A stretch of DNA of 58,455 nucleotides. Origin: Streptomyces sp. PKU-EA00015 (GTDB lineage: Bacteria > Actinomycetota > Actinomycetes > Streptomycetales > Streptomycetaceae). How positions within the stretch are numbered: position 1 is the stretch's first letter; the number at the start of each line of letters is the position of its first letter. The DNA is taken from contig NZ_JABZEE010000056.1 in NCBI RefSeq assembly GCF_013387495.1, positions 1 through 58,455 of the forward strand. The letters are read 5' to 3'. Position numbers and translations under genes: made by a program. Below, in pieces: positions 42,853-52,100 of the stretch. Under the pieces are notes generated by a model that did no database searches, was not told where the DNA came from, and was given only the letters and a program-made list of their open reading frames with translations.

Positions 42853-43806
42853 TCACACCCCCCTGGGGCTGTTGCGGGACAGCAGATTGGCCTTGACCCT
42901 CTGCCAGGGTGTCGGCGGCAGCTGCCGCAGCGAGCCGCGTGCGTAGTACCGCTCGACGTAGTACTGACCGACGCTGAACACGCTGGTCAGGGCCAGGTAC
43001 CAGACGGAGGCCACCAGCAGGGTCTCCATGATGGCGAACGACGTGGAGCCGATGTTCTGCGCGGCGCGCAGCAGCTCCGTGTACTGGACCGCGGAGACCA
43101 GGGACGAGGTCTTCAGCAGGTTGATGAACTCGTTGCCGGTCGGCGGCACGATCACCCGCATCGCCTGGGGGAGAACGATGCGCCGCATGGTCTTGCCGCT
43201 GGACATGCCGAGCGCGTGCGAGGCCTCGGTCTGGCCCTCGTCGACCGACTGGATGCCGGCCCGGACGATCTCGGCCATGTACGCGCCCTCGTTCAGGCCC
43301 AGGCCGAGCAGCGCGACCATGAACGGGGTCATCACGTCGACCATCTCGTCCTTGTAGAACCCAAGGTTGAGGACGGGGAAGATCAGCGCGAGGTTGAACC
43401 ACAGGAGGAGCTGTACATACACGGGCGTGCCGCGGAAGAACCAGATGTACAGCCAGGACACCGCACCGGTCACCGGGTTCTTCGACAGCCGCATGACGGC
43501 GAAGAGGATGCCCAGGAACAGACCGATCAGCATCGACAGCACGCTGATCAGCAGCGTGCGGCCCATGCCGGTGACGATCCGGTCGTCGAAGATGAGGTCG
43601 CCGACCGTCCCCCAGGTGACGTCGCCCTGGGAGAACGAGTAGGCGAGCGTGCCCAGCAGGGCCACGACGACCACACCGCTGATCCAGCGGCCCCAGTGCC
43701 TGACCGGGATGGCCTTGATCTGCTCAGGGGGCGTGTAGGCCCCCTTGTCGACCGCCGTCGTCGCCGGTGGCCCGTCGGCGGGTGTCTTGTCGAACTTGTC
43801 AGTCAC
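42853..43806 (-). CDS. Polar amino-acid ABC transporter, permease subunit
   Basis: 317 residues. A cytosolic N-terminal extension of about 40 residues leads into five to six membrane helices. The EAA loop is EASHALGMSSGKTMRRIVLP. Segment FFRGTPVYVQLLLWF is typical of the HisMQ family. Only one permease gene is present, so the transporter may be a permease homodimer. Confidence 0.92.
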   Translation of the reverse strand: MTDKFDKTPADGPPATTAVDKGAYTPPEQIKAIPVRHWGRWISGVVVVALLGTLAYSFSQGDVTWGTVGDLIFDDRIVTGMGRTLLISVLSMLIGLFLGILFAVMRLSKNPVTGAVSWLYIWFFRGTPVYVQLLLWFNLALIFPVLNLGFYKDEMVDVMTPFMVALLGLGLNEGAYMAEIVRAGIQSVDEGQTEASHALGMSSGKTMRRIVLPQAMRVIVPPTGNEFINLLKTSSLVSAVQYTELLRAAQNIGSTSFAIMETLLVASVWYLALTSVFSVGQYYVERYYARGSLRQLPPTPWQRVKANLLSRNSPRGV

Positions 43807-43849
43807 AGTGACTGCCCTTCAGTGGAACGCTTGAGGCTGGTACGTCGGA

Positions 43850-44815
43850 TCACTGGCCGGCGTTGATGGTCGCCTCGGTCACGGCGCTGTCCTTGACGTC
43901 CCACTTCTCCAGGACCTTCGCGTACTCGCCGTTCTCGATGATCGCGTTCAGGGCGTCCTTGAGTGCGTCGCGCAGCTGGGTGTTGTCCTTGTCGACGGCG
44001 ATGCCGAAGGGGCCGGCCTCGGTCTGGTCGCCCGTGACCTCGAAGTCGTTGCCGCCGCCCGCGGTCTTCGCGATGTGCGCGGCGACGGGGTAGTCGTTGA
44101 GGTCGGCCACGGCGCCACCGGACTTCACACGGGTCTGGGCCTCGGCGTCGGTGTCGAACGCCTCGATGGTGAGCTTGCCCTTGCCGTCCTGCTCACACTT
44201 GGTGGCCTGCTTCTTGAACGTGTCGTGGTAGGTCGTGCCGCGCTGGACGGCCACCTTCTTGCCGCACAGGTCGTCGAGGGACTTGATGTTCTCCGGGTTG
44301 CCCTTCTTGACGAGCAGTGAGACACCGGAGTTGAAGTAGTCGACGAAGTCGACGCCCTCGCCGGTCTTCTTGCCCTTGTCGTCCAGACCCTCCTGGCGGG
44401 CCTTCGTGTCGCTCATGGCGGACATGACGATGTCCTGGCGGCCGGTGTTGAGCGAGGAGATCAGGCCGTCGAAGGTACCGCTGGTGAACTCGAACCGGAC
44501 GCCGAGCTCCTTGCCCATGGCGGCGGCGATGTCGGGGTCGATGCCGACGATCTTGCCGCCCTCCTCGTACTCCATCGGGGCGTAGGCGGCGTCCGTGCCG
44601 ACCTTGATCACGCCGGAGTCCTGGTACTTCTTCGGAAGCTTGTCGAAGAGCGGGGCGCTCGTGGACTTGGTGCCCTCGGTCTGGGCGGTCTCGGATCCGG
44701 AGTTCGTCTGGTCACCGCAGGCGGTGAGCGCCAGCGCGCCGGCGACCGCGAGCGCACTGACTGCGGCGATCCGGGACCTGGCGGCAGTCGTACGACGGGT
44801 GAAGCTTGCGGTCAT
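43850..44815 (-). CDS. Polar amino-acid-binding lipoprotein
   Basis: 321 residues. Lipobox LTAC after a hydrophobic signal segment (about 18-31). The family 3 solute-binding fold is clear: IKVGTDAAYAPMEYEEGGKI, GIDPDIAAAMGKELG and FDGLISSLNTGRQDIVMSAM. Charged-residue placement suits glutamate or glutamine but does not prove it. GGAGG precedes ATG 44815. It is the first gene of the transporter operon. Confidence 0.93.
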   Translation of the reverse strand: MTASFTRRTTAARSRIAAVSALAVAGALALTACGDQTNSGSETAQTEGTKSTSAPLFDKLPKKYQDSGVIKVGTDAAYAPMEYEEGGKIVGIDPDIAAAMGKELGVRFEFTSGTFDGLISSLNTGRQDIVMSAMSDTKARQEGLDDKGKKTGEGVDFVDYFNSGVSLLVKKGNPENIKSLDDLCGKKVAVQRGTTYHDTFKKQATKCEQDGKGKLTIEAFDTDAEAQTRVKSGGAVADLNDYPVAAHIAKTAGGGNDFEVTGDQTEAGPFGIAVDKDNTQLRDALKDALNAIIENGEYAKVLEKWDVKDSAVTEATINAGQ

Positions 44816-45339
44816 GATCGGGGTCCTCCGGCATGTGTAGAGGGGCGTTACGAGCAGCTGTGCACTCACCTTCGAGTGTCGCCAGCTTGTGTGTTTTCGG
44901 CATCTTGCCATTCGGACTGCCCCATTCAGGGGGACGCGCATGTCAAAATCGGATAACGGGAAACCCCCGAACCTCAGCGGGCCGGTACATCAAGGCCGGA
45001 CCATTCGCTGGAATACCGCCCTCCGGCCGGAAGATCTCCCGTCGCCCCATGATCTGGTCAGGTACATAACAGAGGGTTGAGTTGTCCGTTTTGGCGCTAT
45101 GAGCCACGTCACCGCGCCGATACAGACTCGTCCGCGGTGCGGTCTGTCCGGTATGAAGGATCCTTACACCCCTCATCCGGGGCTACGGGCGCGTTGTGCG
45201 GCGCGCCCGCGCGTGCGTGAGAACCCTCTGCCGGGGCGGGCCAACCGCCCGGTGCAGCGGACGGACGCGGTGCCCGCCCACCCCTCCTCAACCAGGAGCG
45301 GCCACCCTCAACTGATGAAGACTTAAGGGGTCAACCACA
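44816..45339. promoter_or_regulatory. 524-bp divergent spacer between the transporter and malic enzyme
   Basis: It should contain promoters for both divergent units. The middle (about 44900-45110) is clearly less GC-rich than coding DNA. A 46-codon frame with a possible ribosome site begins at 44940, but its third-position GC is too low for a convincing gene. No riboswitch class was recognised. Confidence 0.5.
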
Positions 45340-46551
45340 ATGGCAGCGGAGATCGTCAATCCTCGCAGCGACAACACCGGCACGGAGAGTTCCGACGAGC
45401 CCTTCGATCCGGCGTTCGCGCTGCACCGCGGCGGCAAGATGGCCATCCAGGCCACCGTGCCGGTGCGGAACAAGGACGACCTGTCCCTCGCGTACACGCC
45501 TGGTGTCGCCAAGGTGTGCACGGCTATCGCCGAGAAGCCCGAGCTCGTTCACGACTACACCTGGAAGTCCCAGGTCGTCGCCGTCGTGACGGACGGGACC
45601 GCGGTGCTCGGCCTCGGCGACATCGGCCCGGAGGCGTCCCTCCCGGTCATGGAGGGCAAAGCGATCCTCTTCAAGCAGTTCGGCGGCGTGGACGCGGTTC
45701 CGATCGCCCTCGCCACCACGGACACGGACGAGATCGTCGAGACCGTCGTGCGCCTCGCGCCGTCCTTCGGCGGAGTGAATCTCGAGGACATCTCGGCGCC
45801 GCGGTGCTTCGAGATCGAGCGCAAGCTCCAGGAGCGCCTCGACATCCCCGTCTTCCACGACGACCAGCACGGCACCGCGGTGGTCACCCTCGCGGCCCTG
45901 CGCAACGCGGCCAAGCTGACCGAGCGCGGGCTCGGTGACCTGCGCGCGGTCATCTCGGGCGCAGGCGCTGCCGGTGTGGCCATCGCGAAGTTCCTGCTGG
46001 AGGCGGGACTCGGGGACGTGGCGGTCGCCGACCGCAAGGGCATCGTCAGCCGTGACCGCGAGGACCTGACCCCGGTCAAGCGCGAGCTCGCCGAGCTCAC
46101 CAACCGGGCGGGCCTGTCGGGCTCCCTGGAGAGCGCGCTCGCCGGCGCGGACGTCTTCATCGGCGTCTCGGGCGGCACGGTGCCGGAGGAAGCGGTCGCG
46201 TCGATGGCCCCGAACGCGTTCGTGTTCGCCATGGCCAACCCCAACCCGGAGGTCCACCCGGACGTCGCGCACAAGTACGCGGCGGTCGTGGCCACCGGCC
46301 GTTCGGACTACCCGAACCAGATCAACAACGTCCTCGCGTTCCCGGGCATCTTCGCGGGCGCGCTCCAGGTGCGGGCCTCCCGCATCACCGAGGGCATGAA
46401 GATCGCCGCTGCGAACGCGCTGGCGGACGTGGTCGGTGACGCACTGTCGGCCGACTACGTGATCCCGTCCCCGTTCGACGAGCGGGTCGCCCCCGCGGTC
46501 ACGGCGGCGGTCGCCGCCGCCGCGCGCGCGGAGGGTGTCGCCCGGCGCTGA
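45340..46551 (+). CDS. NAD(P)-dependent malic enzyme
   Basis: Oxidatively decarboxylates malate to pyruvate, supplying NADPH and pyruvate for acetyl-CoA and lipid or polyketide synthesis. 403 residues. Motifs: YTPGVAKVC, SFGGVNLEDISAPRCFEIE (metal and malate site), FHDDQHGTA, and the Rossmann loop SGAGAAGVAIAKFLL. The single-domain short form agrees with the NADP-preferring malic enzyme known at this locus in S. coelicolor. The cofactor is not certain from sequence alone. AAGGGG precedes the ATG. Confidence 0.93.
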   Translation: MAAEIVNPRSDNTGTESSDEPFDPAFALHRGGKMAIQATVPVRNKDDLSLAYTPGVAKVCTAIAEKPELVHDYTWKSQVVAVVTDGTAVLGLGDIGPEASLPVMEGKAILFKQFGGVDAVPIALATTDTDEIVETVVRLAPSFGGVNLEDISAPRCFEIERKLQERLDIPVFHDDQHGTAVVTLAALRNAAKLTERGLGDLRAVISGAGAAGVAIAKFLLEAGLGDVAVADRKGIVSRDREDLTPVKRELAELTNRAGLSGSLESALAGADVFIGVSGGTVPEEAVASMAPNAFVFAMANPNPEVHPDVAHKYAAVVATGRSDYPNQINNVLAFPGIFAGALQVRASRITEGMKIAAANALADVVGDALSADYVIPSPFDERVAPAVTAAVAAAARAEGVARR

Positions 46552-46557
46552 CGCGCC

Positions 46558-46613
46558 GCGACGGGCCGCGGTCACCCCGTGCGGGGGTGGGCCGCGGCCC
46601 GTCGCGCATTTTT
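46558..46613 (+). terminator. Rho-independent terminator after malic enzyme
   Basis: Perfect 14-bp outer stem (46558-46571 with 46592-46605), a second hairpin inside the loop, and a TTTTT run at 46609-46613. It is the most canonical intrinsic terminator in the window. Confidence 0.92.
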
Positions 46614-46761
46614 GGGGGCGCGCAGGGCCGAACGGGTGGTGGTGCGGGGACTGCCGCTCCGGCCGCGTACCGCACAGGGGCGAGCTGAGCCCGAAGAAAG
46701 CAGCGCGCGTCACACCGATGTGTGGTTCCGCCACGCACCGGGCCGTCCTAGTCTCAAGGTC

Positions 46762-47727
46762 ATGTTCGCCGCCTACGCCGCCCGCATCGACCGCGACCAG
46801 CCGCTGAACGGACTCGAACTGGGCGAGCGCCCCGCTCCTGAGGTCCGTCCCGGCTGGACGACCGTGAACGTCAAGGCCGCCTCCCTCAACCACCACGACC
46901 TGTGGTCGCTGCGCGGCGTGGGCCTCGGCGAGGACAAGCTGCCGATGATCCTCGGCTGCGACGCCGCCGGCGTCGACCAGGACGGCAACGAAGTGGTCCT
47001 CCACTCCGTCATCGGCCAGAGCGGCCACGGCGTCGGCCCCGACGAGCCCCGCTCCATCCTCACCGAGCGCTACCAGGGCACCTTCGCCGAGCAGGTCACG
47101 GTGCCGTCCTGGAACGTGCTGCCCAAGCCGAAGGAGCTCACCTTCGAGGAGGCCGCCTGCCTGCCGACCGCCTGGCTGACCGCGTACCGGATGCTGTTCA
47201 CCAACGCGGGCGTCCGGCCCGGTGACTCCGTCCTCGTGCAGGGCGCGGGCGGTGGCGTCGCCACCGCCGCGATCGTGCTCGGCAGGGCGGCCGGACTGCG
47301 GGTGTACGCCACAAGCCGGGACGAGGCCAAGCGCAAGCGGGCGGTCGAGCTCGGCGCCGAGGAGGCGTACGAGCCGGGCGCGCGGCTGCCCCGGCGCGTC
47401 GACGCCGTCATCGAGACGGTCGGCGCGGCCACCTGGTCCCACTCGGTCAAGTCGCTGCGGCCCGGCGGCACGCTGGTGATCTCGGGCGCGACGAGTGGCG
47501 ACCGGCCCTCGCACGCCGAGCTGACCCGCATCTTCTTCCTGGAGCTGAAGGTCGTGGGCTCGACGATGGGGTCCAAGGACGAGCTGGAGGACCTGCTGTC
47601 GTTCTGCGCGGCCACCGGTGTGCGGCCGGTGATCGACCAGGTGCTGCCGCTCGACCGGGCCCGGGAGGGCTTCGAGAAGCTGGCCTCCGGCGACCTGTTC
47701 GGAAAGATCGTCCTGACCAATCCGTGA
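46762..47727 (+). CDS. MDR-family quinone oxidoreductase-like dehydrogenase
   Basis: 321 residues. The medium-chain dehydrogenase fold is clear: catalytic domain with SLNHHDLWSLRGVG and ILGCDAAGV, cofactor loop VQGAGGGVATAAIVLGRAAG and VYATSRDEAKRKRAVELGAEEAY. The zinc-ligand GHE motif and the four structural Cys of alcohol dehydrogenases are absent, pointing to the zinc-free quinone/enone reductase group using NADPH. The substrate is unknown. Confidence 0.88.
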   Translation: MFAAYAARIDRDQPLNGLELGERPAPEVRPGWTTVNVKAASLNHHDLWSLRGVGLGEDKLPMILGCDAAGVDQDGNEVVLHSVIGQSGHGVGPDEPRSILTERYQGTFAEQVTVPSWNVLPKPKELTFEEAACLPTAWLTAYRMLFTNAGVRPGDSVLVQGAGGGVATAAIVLGRAAGLRVYATSRDEAKRKRAVELGAEEAYEPGARLPRRVDAVIETVGAATWSHSVKSLRPGGTLVISGATSGDRPSHAELTRIFFLELKVVGSTMGSKDELEDLLSFCAATGVRPVIDQVLPLDRAREGFEKLASGDLFGKIVLTNP

Positions 47728-47799
47728 CGGACTCTTGATGGGCCGTCAGTTCTGCTGATGGGATCTCCGGCACTGTCGACCGACCGTGCCGGAGGCCCC

Positions 47800-49200
47800 A
47801 TGTACCGCCGTCTGCTCGTCGCCCTCGTCTGCGCCGCCGTCCTGTCCACGTCAGCCGCTCACGCGAAGAGCGCCGACGGCCGGGAGACACCTCCGGACAT
47901 ACCCCGCCTCACGGACGAGAGGGGCCGCGTCCTCACCCTGCGCGGCTGGAACGTCGAGGACAAGACCCATCGCGGCGAGGCCGCCCTGTCCGCGATCACC
48001 GAGCGCCACTTCCGCGACCTGCGCGCCCAGGGCTTCGGCTTCGCGCGGCTGCTCGTCTTCTGGGACGACCTGGAGCCCGAGCGGGGCCGCTACAGCGAGG
48101 CGTACCTCCGCAGGATCGAGCGTGTCCTCGGCTGGGCGCACAAGCACCGTGTCCAGGTCCTGGTCGACGCCCACCAGGACGTCTTCGGGCCCGCTTTCGG
48201 TCACCGCGGCATCCCGGAGTGGGCGACGAGGACCGACGGGCTGCCGTTCACCCCGCACCCCGACGACTGGTTCGCCGAGTACTTCGAACCGGCCGTGCAG
48301 CGCGCGTTCACCCATCTCTACGAGGACCCGGACCTGCGGCGCGCCCAGGCGGACATGTGGCGGGTGCTCGCCGGCCGTCTCGCGGACCACCCTGCCGTCG
48401 TCGGCTACGACCTGATCAACGAGCCCATGGGCGAGATCGCGCAGGGCGAGGACCTTCCGGCGGCCGCCCGCCGTATCGAGCGCGAGCAGCTCACCCCCAT
48501 GTACAACCGCCTCGCGGACGCCGTCCGGTCCGCCGACGACGACACCTGGGTCTTCTTCGAGCCGACTCCCATCGTGGGGGAGGGCGTCCCCACCGGCCTC
48601 GGCCGTATCGACGACCCCAGGGCCGTCTACGCACCCCACTTCTACAACACGGCCATGGAGGCGGGCGCCGACTACGACCCCTCGGCCGGCTGGATCGAGG
48701 CGTACGAGTCGGCCGTGACCGTCTACCCGCGGCAGTACCGCGTCCCGGTCGTCGTGGGGGAGTGGGGCCCGCTCAACAACGCGCTGCCGAACATGGGCCG
48801 TTTCTACCGCGACGCCCTGCGGTCCCTGAACCGCTACGGTTCCGGCTGGGCGGGCTACGTCTGGTGCTACGGCGGCGGATACTGCGCCGTCGACGCCGAG
48901 GGGCGGTTCCGCACCAACAAGGAGCAGACCGCGGCCCCGTACGCCCCCGCGGTCGCCGGCCGGATCACCGCCGAGGCGTTCGAGCCGGACACCGCGGCCT
49001 ACCGGCTCGCGTACCGGGCCGCGGGCGGCGTCACCGAGATCTCCGTGCCGCCCCGGCCCGGCGGCTGGCGCATCGAGCTGACCGGACCCGCCCGGACCGC
49101 CACGCCCGTGCTGCCCGCGGACCGCGCGGCGACCGCGCGCGTGCACGCACGGCCCGGCGCGCACGTCACGGCTCTGGTCACTCCACGCGCCCCACGATGA
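47800..49200 (+). CDS. Secreted GH5 glycoside hydrolase, endoglycoceramidase-like
   Basis: 466 residues. A signal peptide (about 1-22) ends near AHAKS. The GH5 barrel has the acid/base Glu in YDLINEPMG and the nucleophile Glu in VVGEWGPLN. A C-terminal beta-rich domain (about 360-466) resembles the one following endoglycoceramidase barrels. This subgroup removes glycans from glycosphingolipids or cleaves other beta-glycosides; the substrate is not settled. GGAGG precedes ATG 47800. Confidence 0.88.
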   Translation: MYRRLLVALVCAAVLSTSAAHAKSADGRETPPDIPRLTDERGRVLTLRGWNVEDKTHRGEAALSAITERHFRDLRAQGFGFARLLVFWDDLEPERGRYSEAYLRRIERVLGWAHKHRVQVLVDAHQDVFGPAFGHRGIPEWATRTDGLPFTPHPDDWFAEYFEPAVQRAFTHLYEDPDLRRAQADMWRVLAGRLADHPAVVGYDLINEPMGEIAQGEDLPAAARRIEREQLTPMYNRLADAVRSADDDTWVFFEPTPIVGEGVPTGLGRIDDPRAVYAPHFYNTAMEAGADYDPSAGWIEAYESAVTVYPRQYRVPVVVGEWGPLNNALPNMGRFYRDALRSLNRYGSGWAGYVWCYGGGYCAVDAEGRFRTNKEQTAAPYAPAVAGRITAEAFEPDTAAYRLAYRAAGGVTEISVPPRPGGWRIELTGPARTATPVLPADRAATARVHARPGAHVTALVTPRAPR

Positions 49201-49301
49201 ATCCCCGCGCCGGTCGGGTGCGCCGGGCGACGATTGCGCACCAGCCGTGCGGGGCACGAGCCTTGACACTCACGTGATCGCGCGTGAAGGGGGAGGAGAA
49301 C

Positions 49302-52058
49302 ATGTCGACGGGGGATCAGCAGAGCCGTGTCCCGGCCTATCCGGGCGTCGAGAAATTCGTGGACGCCTTCGACAAACTCGTGGTGCAGCCGCGCCGCAGC
49401 CGCAGCCGCGTCCCGGTGGTGCTGCTGAGCGAACCGGGGGACGGACAGGCCGGCCGCCGGATCGTCGCCGGCTTACGGTCGCGGCTGCGCGGGCGGGAGG
49501 GCCGGCTCGCCCCGCACGCCTGCCTGGACGGGGCCACGGCGGACCCGGCCGCGCCGCCGCTCGACCTCTTCGAGCAGATCGCCTTCCAACTGGACGCGAC
49601 GATGCCGCCGGGCACGGGACGGCTGCGCCTGCCGTCCTACCGGCTGCTGCGCGCCGTCGTCACCGCGCCCGCCGTCGGCGGCCTCATGGAGCGCCGCCCC
49701 GGCGAACTGCGCGACCACTGCTACGCCGAGCACCGGGAGGTCTCCGCGCTCGCCCGGGGGCTGTGGTGGCTGGGCGGCCGGGACCAGGCCAACGGCGGCA
49801 CCCTGCTCGAACTGCTGTGGAACTTCGTCGCGGGGCCGCTCTTCCAGCGGCTGCCACGCGCCCTGTACGGCAGGCGGGCGGGCCGCACGATGCTGGGCAG
49901 GAGCCGGCACGGAGGACGCCGCTGGTACGCCGAGTGGGTGCGCCAGCAGCAGGGCACGCCGCCCACCGACTTCTTCCGCTCGGCCCTCGACCTCGTGGGC
50001 GGCGGCCCGGACGGCGACCCCGAACAGCTCGACCGGATCCTGGTGCACGCTCTGCTCGCCGACCTGGAAGGCGCGGCCCGCAAGCGGATGTTCAACCCCT
50101 GGCGGCGCCGGCGCGTCAGCCGCTTCGTGCTCCTGGTGGAGGAGGCGGGCCCCGCCGAGTCGCGCGTCCAGCGCTTCCTGCGCGAACTGCGCGCCGCCAT
50201 GGAGGACCTGCGGTGCACCTCCGTGGTCGCCGTCGCCGCAGGCGTGCGCACGCTCGCCAGCCGTATCCCCGACATCGAGGTCCCCGGCCTGTCCGCCGCC
50301 GGCGCCGAGCTGGCCAACATCGCCCAGCGCGGCACCCCGCCGGGGCGGCCCTCCGGAATGGTGGTTCCGGTCTCCGAAGGGCCCGCGGACGACCAGGCCG
50401 CGACGTACTGGCTGGGTCGCTGGCCCACCCTCGCCCCGCCCGCGACGCGCTGGGGGCCCGGCACCGACGTGGCGGTGGCCGCCACCGGGGGTGTGATCGC
50501 CCTCGCGGTCGTCGCCGGTCTCGTCGCCGGCGTCCCCTTCACCAGGATCGGTCCCGACCCGTGTCTCGGCTCCACGTTCCTCGGTACGGACGGGCAGTGC
50601 GTCGGCGTCGCGGAAGGCGCGGCGTCCTTCGGCACGGGGGACAGCGAGCGGGCCGTACGGGACGTCCTGCAGCGCATCGAGCGGCAGAACAAGGAGGTCG
50701 AGAAGGAACTCACGGGTCGGCGTGCCGACGACCCGCGGCCGGACGCCCGCACCGTCGTCTACTTCGGCCCGCTCAGCGGTGGCAAGGACGCCGAGGACCC
50801 CGTCCGCGGCGGCACCCTCGCCGAACTGCGCGGTCTCGCCCTCGCCCAGGCGTACGCCAACGGGCAGGCACTGCGCTCCGGGGAGCGTGTCCCGCTGCGC
50901 GTCCTCGCCGCGAACGCCGGCGACCGCTTCAAGGACGCCCCGGCCGTCGCCCACCGGATCGTCGAACTCGCCGACAAGGACCGCTCGATCGTCGGCGTCG
51001 TCGGCTTCGGCCAGAGCCGCCGCCGTACGTACGAGGCGATGCGCATCTTCGACGAGGCCGGCCTGCCGATGGTCGGCACCTCGGGCACCGCCGACGAACT
51101 GCTGCGCCAGGGCGGGCACTACTACCAGACCGCGCCGACCGACACGCGAGCCGGGCAGGTGATGGCGGCCTTCGCCGAGCACGCACCCATGGTGGACGGG
51201 AAACCCGCCGTGCGGGTACGGCTGATCGCCGACCCCTCGGACGCCTACAGCGCGAGCCTCGCGGCGGCGTTCCGGGCGGCGTACGACGAGAAGCGGACCG
51301 AGTCGCTCCTGTACACGCCGACGGACGCCCCCGAACCCACGCCGCTGCCCGGGGCCCCGGCGGGGACCCCGATCGCGGCGGTGGAGGACCTGGCGCGCGA
51401 GGTGTGCCGGGCGGTGGCCGAGGAGCCGCGCACGGCCGTGGTGTGGGCCGGCCGGGGCAGCCACTTCCAGCTGTTCCTCGGCGAGTTGAGCCGTGCCGCG
51501 CGCGACTGCCCGAAAATAAGCGTGCTCGGCGGCGACGACGTCACCAACGCCCTCACGGAGGAGCGGCGCCCCTGGGAGGTCTTCGCCGGACTGACCCTCT
51601 TCTACGTCTCGCACGGCCGCGCCCCGGCACTGGCTGAGGTCAGCGGCGAGGCGGCGGCCTTCCTCTCGGCGTACGACCGCACGTACGCCGAGGACCACGG
51701 CACTCGTACGGGCGCGATGCGGCAGGACGCTCATGTGGCGCTCGCCTGGGACGCGATGCGCTACCTCGCGGAGGGCGTGGACCAGGCGTGGCGGGGCACC
51801 GGCGGCCACGACGAGCGTCTCGACCGCAGGCTGCTCCAGGCGGTGCTCTACCAGGGGCTCGGCGGCGGGGGCTTCGACGGCGCCACCGGGCGGATCGACG
51901 CGCACGGGGCGGCGGGCGGCGGCCGGGTCAGCGAGAAGAAGCTCATAGCGGTCGAGCGGGGCGGCCCGAAAGGGGCGCAGACAGTGCTGCTGTGCGGGAC
52001 GGTCGGGCGTGGTGACGTACGCCGGACCTGGGGACCGGAGCGGCATCCCTGCCCGTGA
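49302..52058 (+). CDS. Large fusion: degenerate P-loop NTPase-like domain, one membrane helix, and periplasmic-binding-type sensor
   Basis: 918 residues. N-terminal half (about 1-375): LLSEPGDGQAG resembles a Walker A but lacks the GK[ST], and SRFVLLVEE may be a relic Walker B, so ATP hydrolysis is doubtful. One hydrophobic helix (about 395-415: VAVAATGGVIALAVVAGLV). The outer C-terminal half (about 485-905) is a type 1 periplasmic-binding fold (VVYFGPLSGG, VGVVGFGQSRRRTYEAM, DEAGLPMVGTSG), like branched-chain amino-acid receptors. No permease is nearby. The layout suggests a one-protein membrane receptor. ATG 49302 is fixed by GGGGGAGGAG. Confidence 0.82.
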   Translation: MSTGDQQSRVPAYPGVEKFVDAFDKLVVQPRRSRSRVPVVLLSEPGDGQAGRRIVAGLRSRLRGREGRLAPHACLDGATADPAAPPLDLFEQIAFQLDATMPPGTGRLRLPSYRLLRAVVTAPAVGGLMERRPGELRDHCYAEHREVSALARGLWWLGGRDQANGGTLLELLWNFVAGPLFQRLPRALYGRRAGRTMLGRSRHGGRRWYAEWVRQQQGTPPTDFFRSALDLVGGGPDGDPEQLDRILVHALLADLEGAARKRMFNPWRRRRVSRFVLLVEEAGPAESRVQRFLRELRAAMEDLRCTSVVAVAAGVRTLASRIPDIEVPGLSAAGAELANIAQRGTPPGRPSGMVVPVSEGPADDQAATYWLGRWPTLAPPATRWGPGTDVAVAATGGVIALAVVAGLVAGVPFTRIGPDPCLGSTFLGTDGQCVGVAEGAASFGTGDSERAVRDVLQRIERQNKEVEKELTGRRADDPRPDARTVVYFGPLSGGKDAEDPVRGGTLAELRGLALAQAYANGQALRSGERVPLRVLAANAGDRFKDAPAVAHRIVELADKDRSIVGVVGFGQSRRRTYEAMRIFDEAGLPMVGTSGTADELLRQGGHYYQTAPTDTRAGQVMAAFAEHAPMVDGKPAVRVRLIADPSDAYSASLAAAFRAAYDEKRTESLLYTPTDAPEPTPLPGAPAGTPIAAVEDLAREVCRAVAEEPRTAVVWAGRGSHFQLFLGELSRAARDCPKISVLGGDDVTNALTEERRPWEVFAGLTLFYVSHGRAPALAEVSGEAAAFLSAYDRTYAEDHGTRTGAMRQDAHVALAWDAMRYLAEGVDQAWRGTGGHDERLDRRLLQAVLYQGLGGGGFDGATGRIDAHGAAGGGRVSEKKLIAVERGGPKGAQTVLLCGTVGRGDVRRTWGPERHPCP

Positions 52059-52064
52059 CCGCGC

Positions 52065-52092
52065 GCGGGGCCGGACGGTCGTCCGGCCCCGC
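52065..52092. terminator. Bidirectional terminator between the fusion gene and padR
   Basis: Perfect 12-bp stem (52065-52076 with 52081-52092), loop GGTC, between convergent genes 42 bp apart. Confidence 0.88.
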
Positions 52093-52100
52093 CTGCCGCG

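Noticed and set aside
44940..45080. 46-residue frame with a possible ribosome site upstream of the amino-acid transporter
   Set aside because: Third-position GC is only about 60-65 percent, far below neighbouring genes, and no similarity to a known peptide is recognised.
49473..52046. Open frame of over 850 codons antisense to the fusion receptor gene
   Set aside because: Same high-GC shadow effect; its composition is Arg/Gly/Ala/Val-rich and has no motif.
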